Below are positions 42,301 to 52,383 of a DNA stretch of 64,000 nt, piece by piece. The stretch is from Dothistroma septosporum (Eukaryota > Ascomycota > Dothideomycetes > Mycosphaerellales > Mycosphaerellaceae): NCBI GenBank assembly GCA_002236755.2, contig NBZP02000005.1:620001-684000 (forward strand), given 5' to 3'. Under the pieces are notes generated by a model that was not told the DNA's origin, searched no databases, and worked only from the letters and a program-made list of their open reading frames with translations. The position numbers and the translations under genes were made by a program. Numbering within the stretch: the stretch's first letter is position 1; every line of letters begins with the position of its first letter.

Positions 42301-43024
42301 GCTCGAGTTGGAGCTAGCCAACTCTGAAGAGGGAATCAATGCTCGACGCTTATACCACAAAGGATGGGGCAGCAGCAAGAGCATCGACAACCTGTGGGCC
42401 GAAGTGTGGTCAACGGTAAGTGATGCGCCACCTCGGCATGTGAGTTAGACTAATGCGACGCAGCAAGCACATTTAGCTCAGATTCGGGAGCAGCCTTATG
42501 ATGCAGTGAATGCCTACGAACAAGCACTTGCACATTTCCCAGATCATGCGGCAAGCATCATCGGGCTGTCTGGCCTTTTGATGGATATCTACGAGGAGAA
42601 GCTACCCGCCGAGGCACCACCTACACCGCTCCATACATCCCTTCCATCAACTTATGGCTCACTCATCGCGGAAGCGAAGCCCCCTCTAACCAGACCCAAT
42701 TCCTCATCCACCCTGCCTTCAGGACAGAACTCCATCGTCACGGAGCCTGAGCCCATTGAGACCAAAACACATAAGATCGACCCAGCTCCTGCTGAGCTCA
42801 ATCGTCTTGCCGCTCGAGACAGAGCGTACATGCTGCTGTCCGACATCACAAAGCAAGGCGCCGGCTGGGATAATTCAGAGGCATGGCTTACTCTTGCCCG
42901 AGCTCATGAGCTTAGCCGTGAGATCGGAAAGGCCAAACAGGCGTTGTGGTGGGTTGTGGAGCTGGAGAACACAAGACCCATCAGACCGTGGAGAACGGTC
43001 ACCCCCGGTGGATATACCCTTTAA
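39370..43024 (+). CDS. YPP1: TPR-repeat cargo-transport protein Ypp1
   Basis: Exons are 39370-39508, 39564-42415 and 42464-43024 (3552 nt, 1183 aa), all in phase. Introns are 55 nt (GTATGC...TCGTAG) and 48 nt (GTAAGT, branch CTAATG, CGCAG). The N-terminus reads ARYIGLLDAALCNGTWSEIPELARKVEKHAP. Helical TPR-type repeats include YTEAREIYRSAVSRTP, LFTVHAALGEFDLAMHAFDSYME, EAHTNLRRAQKANPRDIETAHALALVLAEL and, in the last exon, YDAVNAYEQALAHFPDHAASIIGLSGLL. A long disordered insert (about residues 620-790) is rich in Ser, His and Gln. Yeast Ypp1 is an essential subunit of the PI4-kinase Stt4 complex at the plasma membrane with Efr3. The C-terminus (RPWRTVTPGGYTL) is the typical end of fungal members. 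Confidence 0.92.
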
Positions 43025-43611
43025 TGTCTGAAATTTGATTGTATTGTGCTGCTGCTTCTGTACACAATTACGACTCAATTGATACCCATTCGCGTCAGCT
43101 CGGCATATCCTGAAACCTCTCTCATTGCCGACGGTCGAGTGATCACTGACCGTGGGTTGGACATGATTTCTGCCCATGAAGCAGCCCAGGTCCCTCCGCC
43201 TGCGGACTTTCGCGCTCCTCGCGCATCGCCATGAGATGCCCGGTAGTCTTGCCGACTGGAGCATCCTTTGTTGTCTGGACCGCGCTAAAGACAGCATATA
43301 CGAAAAGTGCCCAGACATGCACTTGAAAGTCCTCGAGGTGTTCACCAAGTAAATACCCCCAATCTCTCCTGCAAGCATCACTGCGCTTACGCATCTTGGC
43401 GACTGAAATGCATCGTGTCTCGCATACATCTCGCGTGCGGCTGAAAATCAATTGGATATGCAGGTTGAACGTGGTACAGGACCAAGTTCGGGTGGGGTGT
43501 GCAGGTGCTGTGTGACGCCTCACCTCGCGATGTTGCGGTGTAGGTGCTGCTCGCCTTGAAGGGCTCTTGGGGCTCACTCCTTTTGCGAGTTGTCGCTGTT
43601 ACGGGACTACG
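43025..43611. other. Spacer ahead of the secreted GMC gene
   Basis: 587 bp with the GMC promoter. A minus-strand frame (43143-43577) shows no motif. No gene supported. Confidence 0.3.
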
Positions 43612-45694
43612 ATGATTCGAAACACCTGGGTTCTGCTGGGCTTGTTGAGTCGCCTGGCTCATGCGTTGCCAGCTACAGTCGTCTCCAACAAGCAGCTGCT
43701 CAGTAGCTATGACTATGTTATCGCGGGTGGTGGGACGAGTGGGCTGACGGTCGCGAATAGGTTGACGGAGGATCCTGCTGGTAGGTGTGGTCGACTACCC
43801 TATCCCGTAACACGTCGCTAACAAACACACCGTCGCAGTGACCGTGCTAGTCATCGAGGTCGGACAGCTGTACGTGCTTGCCCTCAGCAACCTGCATCCC
43901 CCTACAGTGTTTGTGACTGAGGCTACTGAATAGGGACCAAGGCGAGCCGGGAGTTGTGGTACCCGGTATACCTCCACCGGACAAGTACAAGCGTGACTAT
44001 ACGAGCACACCACAGGCTGGACTTCTGAACAGGACTAGTCAGCTCTACACGGCAGAGGTTGTTGGAGGAGGGACAGTCATCAATGGTATGTTCTTCAACC
44101 GTGGCTCGGCAGAAGACTACGATGCGTGGGAGCAACTTGGAAATCCTGGCTGGGGATGGGAGGGTTTGTTGCCATACTTCAAGAAGGTCTTTGACTCGTC
44201 CTTGAGCAAGCGAACTCAGCTGACACTTCGCCTAGAGCGAGACCTACACACCCGCCATCCAGCAAGTCCAAGATGTATTCCCATCCTCTCCGGATCTTGG
44301 GCCACACGGTTTCGACGGTCCTGTTGGCTCAAGCTATCCGCCATACTACTTCAAAGCATCGAAGAATTTCTATGCTGCTTGGCAGAGCCTTGGAGTTGCG
44401 CTGAATCCCCAGTCAAATGCTGGTAAAGCTATTGGAGCGTTCTACTCTCCCATGTCTTTGATGTCGTGGAACATGAGTCGTGCTACGGCGTCTTCTGCGT
44501 ACTACAAGGGAGAGCCGAGTACGAGGCCGAATTTGCACTTACTTACCGGCCATCGGGTGGGGAGGATCTTGATCAAGGGAAAGAGGGCTTGTGGTATTGA
44601 GGTGAGCTGAGATGTAGAATCCGGTTGAATCCCCGCTAATCAGGTCGAAGTATGCTGCTGTGAACAGTACCGCAGCCAGTAGAGTTACAGCGACTCACGA
44701 AGTCATCGTGGCAGCAGGCACCCAACGCAGCCCTCAACTACTCCATCTCTCCGGCATTGGACCAGCATCTCTCCTATTCTCCCTCAACATCTCCATTGTC
44801 GAAGACCTCCCCGGCGTAGGCTACAACTTCCAAGACCAGCCCAATTACTTTTTCTTTCTTGCCTACACCAACCTCACCACTCCAACCCCTGCCTGGATGA
44901 ACACTGAATCCGGCGACCACACTTCCTGGGCGAAGGAACAACTCGCCCTCTACTATTCCAAACGTCTCGGCGCCTACACCACAACCTACAACGGCGGACC
45001 CACAGTGGCATTCCTTCCACTCCGCAACATCACATCTTCCTACGCAACCCTTGCTGCCACAGTGAACAGCCCAGACTTCAAGGACTCCTCAATCCCCAAC
45101 ACCGTTCAACTCGGCTACAACGCCCAACGTCAACTCCTCTCGACGCACTACCTCTCTCGCAACACGGCCACAACCGAAACCGCTTGGAGCGCTGGTTCCT
45201 CAGCCCTCATCATAGTCCTCCTCAAACCCCTCTCCCGCGGCAGTATCCTCATAAACTCCACTTCCGCGTCCTCTGACCCGGTAATCGACTTCGGCACCTT
45301 CACACACCCCACTGACCTCTCCATCCTCACCGCCTCCTTTTATCAACACCGGCAATGGCTCGCCACGCCCGCTATGCAGGAGCTCGGAGCATTTGAAACA
45401 TCCCCAGGCGAAGCTGTCCAGAGTGTCGGCGATGTCGAGACAGCATTGAGGAATGGGACGCTGTCAAGCTGGCAGCATCCGGTGGGGACGTGTGCGATGA
45501 TGCCACGAAAGCTCGGAGGGGTCGTCGATAGTGAGTTAAGAGTCTATGGGGTTGAGCGGCTGAGAGTGGTGGATGCGAGTGTGATGCCGATTATTCCGGC
45601 TAGTCATACGAGCAGTACGGTTTATGCTGTGGCGGAGAAGGCGGCGGATCTGATCAAGGCGGCGTGGAGACCAAGGGATGGGCGAGAGGGGTGA
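43612..45694 (+). CDS. Secreted GMC oxidoreductase (glucose-oxidase/aryl-alcohol-oxidase type)
   Basis: Exons are 43612-43780, 43839-43869, 43934-44186, 44236-44601 and 44651-45694 (1863 nt, 620 aa). A signal peptide opens the protein (MIRNTWVLLGLLSRLAHALP). Then follow the FAD motif YDYVIAGGGTSGLTVANRL, AEVVGGGTVINGMFFNRG (signature 1), HEVIVAAGTQRSPQLLHLSGIG (signature 2), and the active site SSWQHPVGTCAMMPRKLGG with IPASHTSSTVYAVAEKAADLI, giving the His-His pair of glucose/aryl-alcohol oxidases. Many N-glycosylation sequons (NLT, NIT, NST, NGT) agree with secretion. Intron 3 starts GTCTTT, an unusual donor. The last intron has two acceptors: only the second (TCGAAG|TAT) keeps the frame; the first, stronger CAG seven bases upstream leads to a stop after 12 codons. 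It should oxidise a sugar or alcohol and release H2O2 outside the cell. Confidence 0.85.
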
Positions 45695-46041
45695 GTGGGT
45701 GAGTGCGGAAATTATGGGCGCGGGTAGGTGAGTCTCTATGAGAAGAGATGCACACCGGTGAGTCAAAACACAAGAAGATAGGAGGATCAAAAAGGAAGGG
45801 ATTCTGGAGCTGCCGGGAATTGGATTCGACTTACTCGCCCACAACATGCACCACATGGGGTCGAATCGCCGTCGAAGTTGTAGTCGCAGTCATATTCAGA
45901 ATTCACGTATCAGCGATGTGGTTGTGACATGCATGACTTTATGACGATGTACGCTCAGAATCACGGCGTCAAGATTTTTGCTTGGCCTGATAATCTGTGC
46001 CATGTGAACAAGTGTCGGGTAGCTGCAGCACGATAGCATCT
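45695..46041. other. Convergent spacer
   Basis: 347 bp. No gene seen. A tRNA-like GGATTCGAC stretch was examined and rejected. Confidence 0.3.
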
Positions 46042-47562
46042 TTACAATGATGCACCAGCCGCGCTCTCCGCCCACTCTACCCACCTTCTCACACATTCAT
46101 CAATGCCCCTCACACCCTCCTGACTAGCCTCCACCTCAAACCACTCCCGATGCTGCTTCCCACAAGCCTCGCAATCTTTCAAGACCCGCTTCTCAGCAAG
46201 TTCCAAATGTATCAGCCTCTCAACGCGCTTCACACACGGTACTTTCCGGACCACACTGCTCTGCCTTCTTGATGCTGGCGGCCGTGACAGGTCTGGATAT
46301 GACGGTTTATATGGCGAAGATGGTGGCGTCGACGGGATGTAGGGATACCATCTCACGAGATTCAGCTTGTAGCCGCACTGTCGTTGCCATTCGTTCATGC
46401 GCCGTGTGACGTTGTTGGCGCGGCCGATTTTGAGCATGACGGTTTCCCCTCCACGCCTGCTGCTTTTGAGGCCCCGGGAGATCTGTTCGTCGCCAGTGTA
46501 AGAGAATTCTGTCATGACATCGCTGAGCCGTCGAGAGGATCCAGGGCGATCGGACGGCGGCGCGAGTAACGATCGTGCTGTCGACTCTGCTGGTGCTTCT
46601 TTTGATTGTGGTGTGAGCCAGAAAATATATATGTATCCTTCATCATCTGCTGAACTGACTGGTTTAATAAGCTCGGCGAGCAAGGCTGATGTCGTCTGTG
46701 GCGAGCAATGTTGGGGTATGATGGACAGTAAATGGCCTGTCTGTGGATCCGATGAGGTCCGTTGCTGTGGCGGCCGGGCGGCCAAAGCAGGCGAAAGTGG
46801 CTTTCTCGACGGTAGGGATCCATCCAAAGGCCGATTCCCGTCCGATATCCTGGGTAGCCGTTCGACGGACGCAGGCTGCGACGTCTCTGGTGGTCTGCTT
46901 GCCTGATCCGTCCTCCTCCGATGTCTCACGATCTCGACGTAGTCATCGTCGATCTTGCCACCACAGCAAAGGCTGTTCCAGAAGCCTTGCTCCTTGTTCT
47001 TCTTCCTCTTGTAGCTATCTCTCTTTGGTGGTCGACAGCCATGCTCTTCAGCGTCTGCAGCCCACACGTTGTTCGGTCTCGTCGTTTGAGAATTATCTGC
47101 AAAGTCGGTCGTCGCTGTCTTCCTCGGCGGCTTAGGAGTTCTTGTTGGCCTCGTCCTCCCTTCATGGATGCCGAGTTTCTGCACCAACGTATCAATACTA
47201 CTCTTCTCCTGCAGAGGGAACAGCCCCGCGCTTTGCTCTCTCCTTACTCGCAGCGTCTTTGGTGCATCGTTCACCTCATCGACTCGAGCCTGCGCTTGAT
47301 CTTTGTGTTGCCAGCAATAGAAGGCCGCCTCTTCAACATTGCCATTCGCTTTAACGACCAGTGCTACGCCATTGATGCCGATACTCGAACGTCTCTCTCC
47401 GTCGGTCGGACTCGAGCTAGGCGTTGCTTTCAGAGCGCGACGACACGGTCTGCCCGCGCTTGTGAGACCTTTGCATGTTGTCGCTGGATTCTTCGAATCG
47501 TTGCGTCCTAGTAATACAGCAGCTGCTTCCGGCGTTTTCGTGTTATGAAAGGTGGTAGCCAT
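46042..47562 (-). CDS. T5orf172 (GIY-YIG-like) domain protein
   Basis: A single exon of 506 aa. Near the N-terminus a short Cys pattern (CKGLTSAGRPCRRAL ... FYCWQHKDQA) resembles the small zinc-binding motif often found ahead of this domain in fungi. The middle is disordered and basic (KRDSYKRKKNKEQG). From about residue 305 to 500 lies the T5orf172/DUF1766 domain: DDEGYIYIFWLTP, ETVMLKIGRANNVTRRMNEWQRQCGY, RWYPYIP, CVKRVERLIHLELAEKR, CGKQHREWFEV. The fold belongs to the GIY-YIG nuclease superfamily, and the name comes from a phage T5 protein. The presence of G-Y-I-Y, R (in GRANN) and E residues suggests possible nuclease or DNA-binding activity, but the role in fungi is unknown. Confidence 0.88.
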   Translation of the reverse strand: MATTFHNTKTPEAAAVLLGRNDSKNPATTCKGLTSAGRPCRRALKATPSSSPTDGERRSSIGINGVALVVKANGNVEEAAFYCWQHKDQAQARVDEVNDAPKTLRVRREQSAGLFPLQEKSSIDTLVQKLGIHEGRTRPTRTPKPPRKTATTDFADNSQTTRPNNVWAADAEEHGCRPPKRDSYKRKKNKEQGFWNSLCCGGKIDDDYVEIVRHRRRTDQASRPPETSQPASVERLPRISDGNRPLDGSLPSRKPLSPALAARPPQQRTSSDPQTGHLLSIIPQHCSPQTTSALLAELIKPVSSADDEGYIYIFWLTPQSKEAPAESTARSLLAPPSDRPGSSRRLSDVMTEFSYTGDEQISRGLKSSRRGGETVMLKIGRANNVTRRMNEWQRQCGYKLNLVRWYPYIPSTPPSSPYKPSYPDLSRPPASRRQSSVVRKVPCVKRVERLIHLELAEKRVLKDCEACGKQHREWFEVEASQEGVRGIDECVRRWVEWAESAAGASL

Positions 47563-48083
47563 GGTTCGTGGTTATTCATTTCGGTGAAGCATCGCAATGT
47601 AAGAGAAGAAGTGTCATACCTACCTGCAGTATATGTTCGCGATCTAGATTTGGCAACAGGAAGGCGACGTAGCATTTACGGCCGCACTATACGGCGAAGG
47701 TATGTGCGTGTGACGTGGGTGTAAAGGACTCGAAGCTGAAGTGGCTGGGCGTGAATGGAGAAAAAGGTGGCTGTCGCGTGGGGCTGTGCTGCTGGCCGAT
47801 TACCGCTACTGGTTTGAGCTGGAATGATCAACGACACAGCGAGTTTCACTGACAAGATTGGTTGGTCGTCAACGACAAGACGAAGTGAAGCATTTGGCGA
47901 AGCGTTGGACAGTCATTTCCTGGCACTCCGCTCGTGATGGCGGGATCGTCAATGGCGACGCTACCTACGCGCCCTCCCTCGACCACACTCCCGCACACCT
48001 CGCCACGCAGCGACCCTTTCGCGGGCTCAAGCAATCGCTCCAATTCCTGGAGTGCCAATGCAGCATCCTCGCCACCCCTGTGA
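47563..48083. other. Spacer between two minus-strand genes
   Basis: 521 bp holding the promoter of the T5orf172 gene. An open minus frame at 47846-48100 starts inside the end of the next gene and shows no motif. Confidence 0.3.
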
Positions 48084-48683
48084 TCATCCCCTCCAAACAA
48101 TCAACATTCCCACCGCAATCAATGGCGGCGTTCCTCTTCCCATATGCATCAAACCCCACCGACTTAGCAGCTTAGAGAACTGTGCTCTGTCCCTCTCCTT
48201 CATCCAAGTTCCCTCCCGACTCTCCGCGCCCTTTGCACCCTCCAACCTCTCCTGAGTCGCCTTCGCCTGACGCTCTAGTGGAAAGACCGTAAGCCGTTCC
48301 CACCACGCAACCTGAAAGAGGATGAAAGCTGCGAGAGCGGTGACTCTCCAGCTTGTGGTGATGGAGAAGTCGGAATACACGGCTTGGAGGACAGAGACGA
48401 GGACTAGCACGAGAGCCACGATTATGTTGGCCGGGTCGAGGGTGCGGGCGCCGATTGTGGTGATGTGGAGAAGTTGGGGGATTGCTGTGGTTGTGGGGTT
48501 GAGCTTTATGATGGGGAGGAGGAAGACGTTGAAGGACCAGGCTATGCCTATGAAAGTTAATGTCTAGTCGAAAGACGCATGAAGGCGCCCAAGCTAGAAC
48601 GTACCCGCTGTGAAAAGGAGGGTGCAGATGAGAGACCACTGGATCAGGGGTACTGTGGCGAGGACCAAGTCGGGGAGTGCCAT
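48084..48683 (-). CDS. DUF1772-like (anthrone-oxygenase-type) membrane protein
   Basis: Exons are 48605-48683 and 48084-48547 (543 nt, 180 aa). The intron (GTACGT...TTTCATAG) is in phase. Four hydrophobic segments are visible: LVLATVPLIQWSLICTLLF, IAWSFNVFLLPIIKL, IIVALVLVLVSVLQAVY, and VTALAAFILFQVAWW. The polar C-terminal part (RAQFSKLLSRWGLMHMGRGTPPLIAVGML) resembles the W-x-x-x-(H/N)-x-x-R-(G/A)-x-x-P-L pattern of DUF1772/anthrone oxygenase family proteins. Some members oxidise anthrones in polyketide pathways, but most fungal copies have no known substrate, and no polyketide synthase is nearby. Family assignment is by pattern and is moderate. Confidence 0.6.
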
Positions 48684-50093
48684 GATCGCGAGACCTGATT
48701 GACAAGTCGCAAAGGGCTCTCGCAGTGAGCAATGTGATCATAAAAGTGTGCGCATAGAGAGCACATGATAGAGAATATAGTACAGACATTCGAGTTCCGG
48801 CTGCGCTCGAGATCCGACCTTGAGCAGATGTCCGAATCCCGAAATCGTTTGACTGCACCCCTGCCTACCGACTGAACTTCATTCGATTGGTCTGTATCAA
48901 TCATGCGACTGGGCGCTAAGAGCAAAGCATTGAACGGCTGGCGAAAGCACGGCGTCGGCAGTATGAGCATGTACTGTGCTTCGACTTTGAGACTGTTGCG
49001 TAGAGGCTGCGGACATCCCGATGACAGTTTCCATTGAAGATTGAGACACCCTCTTCATGTTCGCTTAAGATGCCAGGCTGTTGTGCGGTATAATGTGTAA
49101 CGCATGGGTTTAGGTGATGGTAGCCTCGATCCATGACAGCCTTTGCGATATTCTCGACTGCCTCTCCATTAAATGCCAATTAGTCTGTGGCGTCGGTTAT
49201 TTGTCGTCACTTTGGAGCTTTCGCAATGTGCTTGGGAATAGCCGGACGGAGACACACTACACCGCTCGTTCATGAGGCATTGCATTGTGGTCTGTAAGTC
49301 TTGCATGTCCCTGTGCAGTGGTTGGGATCATGTTCCTGGCGAAGGACTGAAGGGCTAAAGGGCTGAACAGCGAACTGAGTTGATGCTGACCGCCGTGCAA
49401 AGCCTCCGGGTGGTTCTCTCAGTCGGAGGGCGGTCAGCAATTGCTTTGGCAGTTCAGTGTGCTCCGGACATACGGAGATGCTTGCGATTGCAAGCAGTGG
49501 TGTCAGTGAGATGTTGCGAGGTGTTCATTGCATCACCGAGGTGAACGAAGAACGCCGCTTGCGTGCCCTGAACAAGGTCCATGGCGCAGCGAGCGAGCGA
49601 GCGCGGAAGAAGGTTCTATCCTGCATGAGGATGCCCAATCAAATATCAGTTGCGACCACTGATCGACCCAGTAAATGCTCGCTGATTCGTCGTTCCGGGC
49701 AAGTGCCGTCTTTGCCGCTCCAGACTTGCTGCTAGACCCGACCATTTCTCACAGCGTGGAGCTTCTGCGCCCGACAGAAGACGTCCGGATGGTGGTGGTG
49801 GGAAGAGAGAGGAGCAGTGGCCAATTATCATTCGTGTGATGACTGCCGCTACTGCTTCCCCACAGCCGAAGAGAGGTGACGGTCGCCGGGCCTGTCCTGA
49901 AAGAGATGCGTGGCGCTGTCACCAATAACAACAAGTAGTACTTGGTAAGCTCTGCCGATTCAGAGACGCACCATCCACTCGGCTTCCGGCTGTTGATTTC
50001 ACTCTCTGTTTCTCCCTGTACTCTCTATACTGTCTCTGCCATTGGCACCTCTACTCTTGACAGCGACGGCCACTCTCCACGATAATCGCAGCA
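48684..50093. promoter_or_regulatory. Intergenic region with the HEM1 promoter
   Basis: 1.4 kb between divergent genes. The right end carries a CT-rich leader (CTCTGTTTCTCCCTGTACTC) and an inverted CCAAT (ATTGG at about 50041), a common HAP-complex site in heme-related genes. No gene was found in the rest. Confidence 0.35.
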
Positions 50094-51953
50094 ATGGAGG
50101 TTCTCCTTCGTCAATCCAGGGCCATGTGTCCATTCCTGAACAAGACGTCCCCAGCGACGCTCCGCTCCATGTCGACGAGCACCACCATGCAGCACCCGGC
50201 GCCTGGTGGCGGCGCCATGAGCAATCTGCAAATGATTGCCCGCCGCTGCCCGGTCATGGGAAAGGCGTTGACCGTGCAGAGCGCTCGTAGTGGCAATGCT
50301 GCCCTGGCTGGTGCTTTTGGCGGATCTCGAGCATACCACGCCAAAGTCCCACGTGCCAACTTGCACACGTCTCGCCCAAACGAGGCTCAGGCAGTCGACG
50401 TCCGCCACGTTCGCCGCGAGCACTTCTCACCACCCAATGCCAAACCTGCGAACGCTGCGACTTCAGCTGCGAGCCAGCAACTCGCCTCCCCTCCTCCGCC
50501 ACCCAAAGCCTCCCACTTCAAGTACGAGGAGTTCTACGAGAATGAGTTGGACAAGAAGCACAAGGACAAGTCGTACCGCTATTTCAACAACATCAACAGA
50601 TTGGCGCAGGAGTTTCCGCGTGCACACATGACCGCACGGGACGAGCGTGTTGACGTATGGTGCTCCAACGACTATCTTGGAATGGGCCGCAACCCACACG
50701 TTCTGAAGAAGATGCACGAGACTTTGGACATGTACGGTTCGGGAGCAGGTGGTACGCGTAACATCTCGGGACACAACCAGCATGCAATGGGTCTGGAGGC
50801 GACTTGCGCGAAGCTTCACGCGAAGGAAGCCGCATTGGTCTTCTCCTCGTGCTACGTGGCGAACGATGCGACACTCGCGACCCTGGGCAGCAAGTTCCCG
50901 AACTGCGTGATTCTGAGTGACAGCATGAACCATGCATCGATGATTCAGGGCATTCGCCACTCTGGAGCGAAGAAGTTGGTGTTCAAGCATAATGACGTTG
51001 TGGATCTCGAGAACAAGCTAGCTTCGCTGCCCGCGGATGTGCCGAAGATCATCGCTTTCGAGAGTGTGTACAGCATGTGCGGCAGCATTGGTCCGATTGA
51101 GGAGATTTGCGACTTGGCTGAGAAGTACGGGGCCATCACCTTTCTGGATGAAGTCCATGCAGTCGGCATGTACGGGCCAAGCGGCGCTGGGGTGGCCGAA
51201 CACTTGGACTACGAAAACTACGCGAATGGCAGGAATTCACAGGGCACCGTACAGGATCGTATCGATATCATCACTGGAACTCTTGGCAAGGCGTACGGAT
51301 GCGTCGGTGGCTACATTGCTGGTTCTGCGAAGATGGTCGACACGATCCGCTCGCTTGCTCCAGGATTCATCTTCACGACTTCTCTGCCACCTGCCACCAT
51401 GGCTGGGGCTCAGGCGGCTATCGAGTACCAGATGAGCTATCAAGGAGATCGCCGCCTGCAGCAGCTTCACACCAGAGCTGTCAAGTCTGTTCTTGCGGAG
51501 CGTGACATCCCAGTCATTCCCAACCCGTCCCACATTATCCCGGTCCTGGTTGGAAATGCCGAGCTTGCCAAGAAGGCCTCTGATCTTCTTCTGGAAAAGC
51601 ACCAGATCTACGTCCAAGCCATCAACTACCCGACGGTGCCGGTCGGTCAGGAACGTCTCCGTATCACCCCGACTCCAGGTCACGTCAAGGAGTTTCGCGA
51701 CCACCTCGTTGCGTCTCTCGAGAGTGTCTGGGATGAGCTGGGCCTGAAGCGCACGTCCGAATGGGCTGCGGAGGGCGGCTTCGTTGGTGTTGGTGAGGAG
51801 AATGCTCCAGCAGTTGAGCCAATCTGGACTGATGAGCAGCTTGGGTTGACTGAGGTCCGCGAGCAGCTCAAGAGCGAAGGTGCTCATGGCGTGCTGGAGA
51901 AGCTCCTTGACAACGAGCGACACCAGACCATTGCTGTTGCAGCTGCTGCCTAG
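50094..51953 (+). CDS. HEM1: 5-aminolevulinate synthase, mitochondrial
   Basis: A single exon of 619 aa. The N-terminal 140 residues are a presequence with two Cys-Pro heme-regulatory motifs (RAMCPFLNK at about 10-18 and RRCPVMGKA at about 50-58), through which heme can block mitochondrial import. The catalytic core follows: DVWCSNDYLGMGRNPHVL, YGSGAGGTRNISGHNQHAMGLE (glycine loop), HASMIQGIRHSGA, ITFLDEVHAVGMYGPSGAG, and the PLP lysine in ITGTLGKAYGCVGGYI. PLP is also held by the FTTSLPPATMAGA region. It condenses glycine with succinyl-CoA, the first and rate-limiting step of heme synthesis in fungi. Length is normal. The first ATG of the frame is used. Confidence 0.97.
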   Translation: MEVLLRQSRAMCPFLNKTSPATLRSMSTSTTMQHPAPGGGAMSNLQMIARRCPVMGKALTVQSARSGNAALAGAFGGSRAYHAKVPRANLHTSRPNEAQAVDVRHVRREHFSPPNAKPANAATSAASQQLASPPPPPKASHFKYEEFYENELDKKHKDKSYRYFNNINRLAQEFPRAHMTARDERVDVWCSNDYLGMGRNPHVLKKMHETLDMYGSGAGGTRNISGHNQHAMGLEATCAKLHAKEAALVFSSCYVANDATLATLGSKFPNCVILSDSMNHASMIQGIRHSGAKKLVFKHNDVVDLENKLASLPADVPKIIAFESVYSMCGSIGPIEEICDLAEKYGAITFLDEVHAVGMYGPSGAGVAEHLDYENYANGRNSQGTVQDRIDIITGTLGKAYGCVGGYIAGSAKMVDTIRSLAPGFIFTTSLPPATMAGAQAAIEYQMSYQGDRRLQQLHTRAVKSVLAERDIPVIPNPSHIIPVLVGNAELAKKASDLLLEKHQIYVQAINYPTVPVGQERLRITPTPGHVKEFRDHLVASLESVWDELGLKRTSEWAAEGGFVGVGEENAPAVEPIWTDEQLGLTEVREQLKSEGAHGVLEKLLDNERHQTIAVAAAA

Positions 51954-52383
51954 TCTCCGACCCGCTCCTTGATGCGTGCAAGAGATGGATATGACTGCTA
52001 TTTACGACGATTTCCGAGACAGCTGCACTTCTTCTGACGATCTCACATCGCTGATTGAACAAATACAATCTTTTTACAAGTGCTCCGGGCTGAAATATGC
52101 CTGTTGAGCCACCACTGCGCAACCAGTCTTCCTCATTCCTTTCCTAACTTTCACCCTCTTTAGCAAGCATGATCGCCGATCGTTACTTTCCTCACGTGGT
52201 TACTCACGCCGCACGGGCCTTGACAGGCGAAGGATCCCTGCTCCATCTCGAGAGCTTCGCCGGGACAACACCTCATCTTCGGCCTCGCAGCTTTGCTATT
52301 ACTATCCGCTGAGTACACGATAAAACTTCCCAACACTATAGACTCTTAGCTCATCCCATTGCCATCTCTGTCACTCTCAAACC
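51954..52383. other. Spacer HEM1 / amidohydrolase
   Basis: 430 bp, HEM1 3' UTR and promoter of the next gene, which has a CT/CA-rich leader just before its ATG. Confidence 0.3.

Noticed and set aside
45820..45875. tRNA-like GGATTCGAC sequence
   Set aside because: No acceptor stem, anticodon arm or A box could be folded around it.
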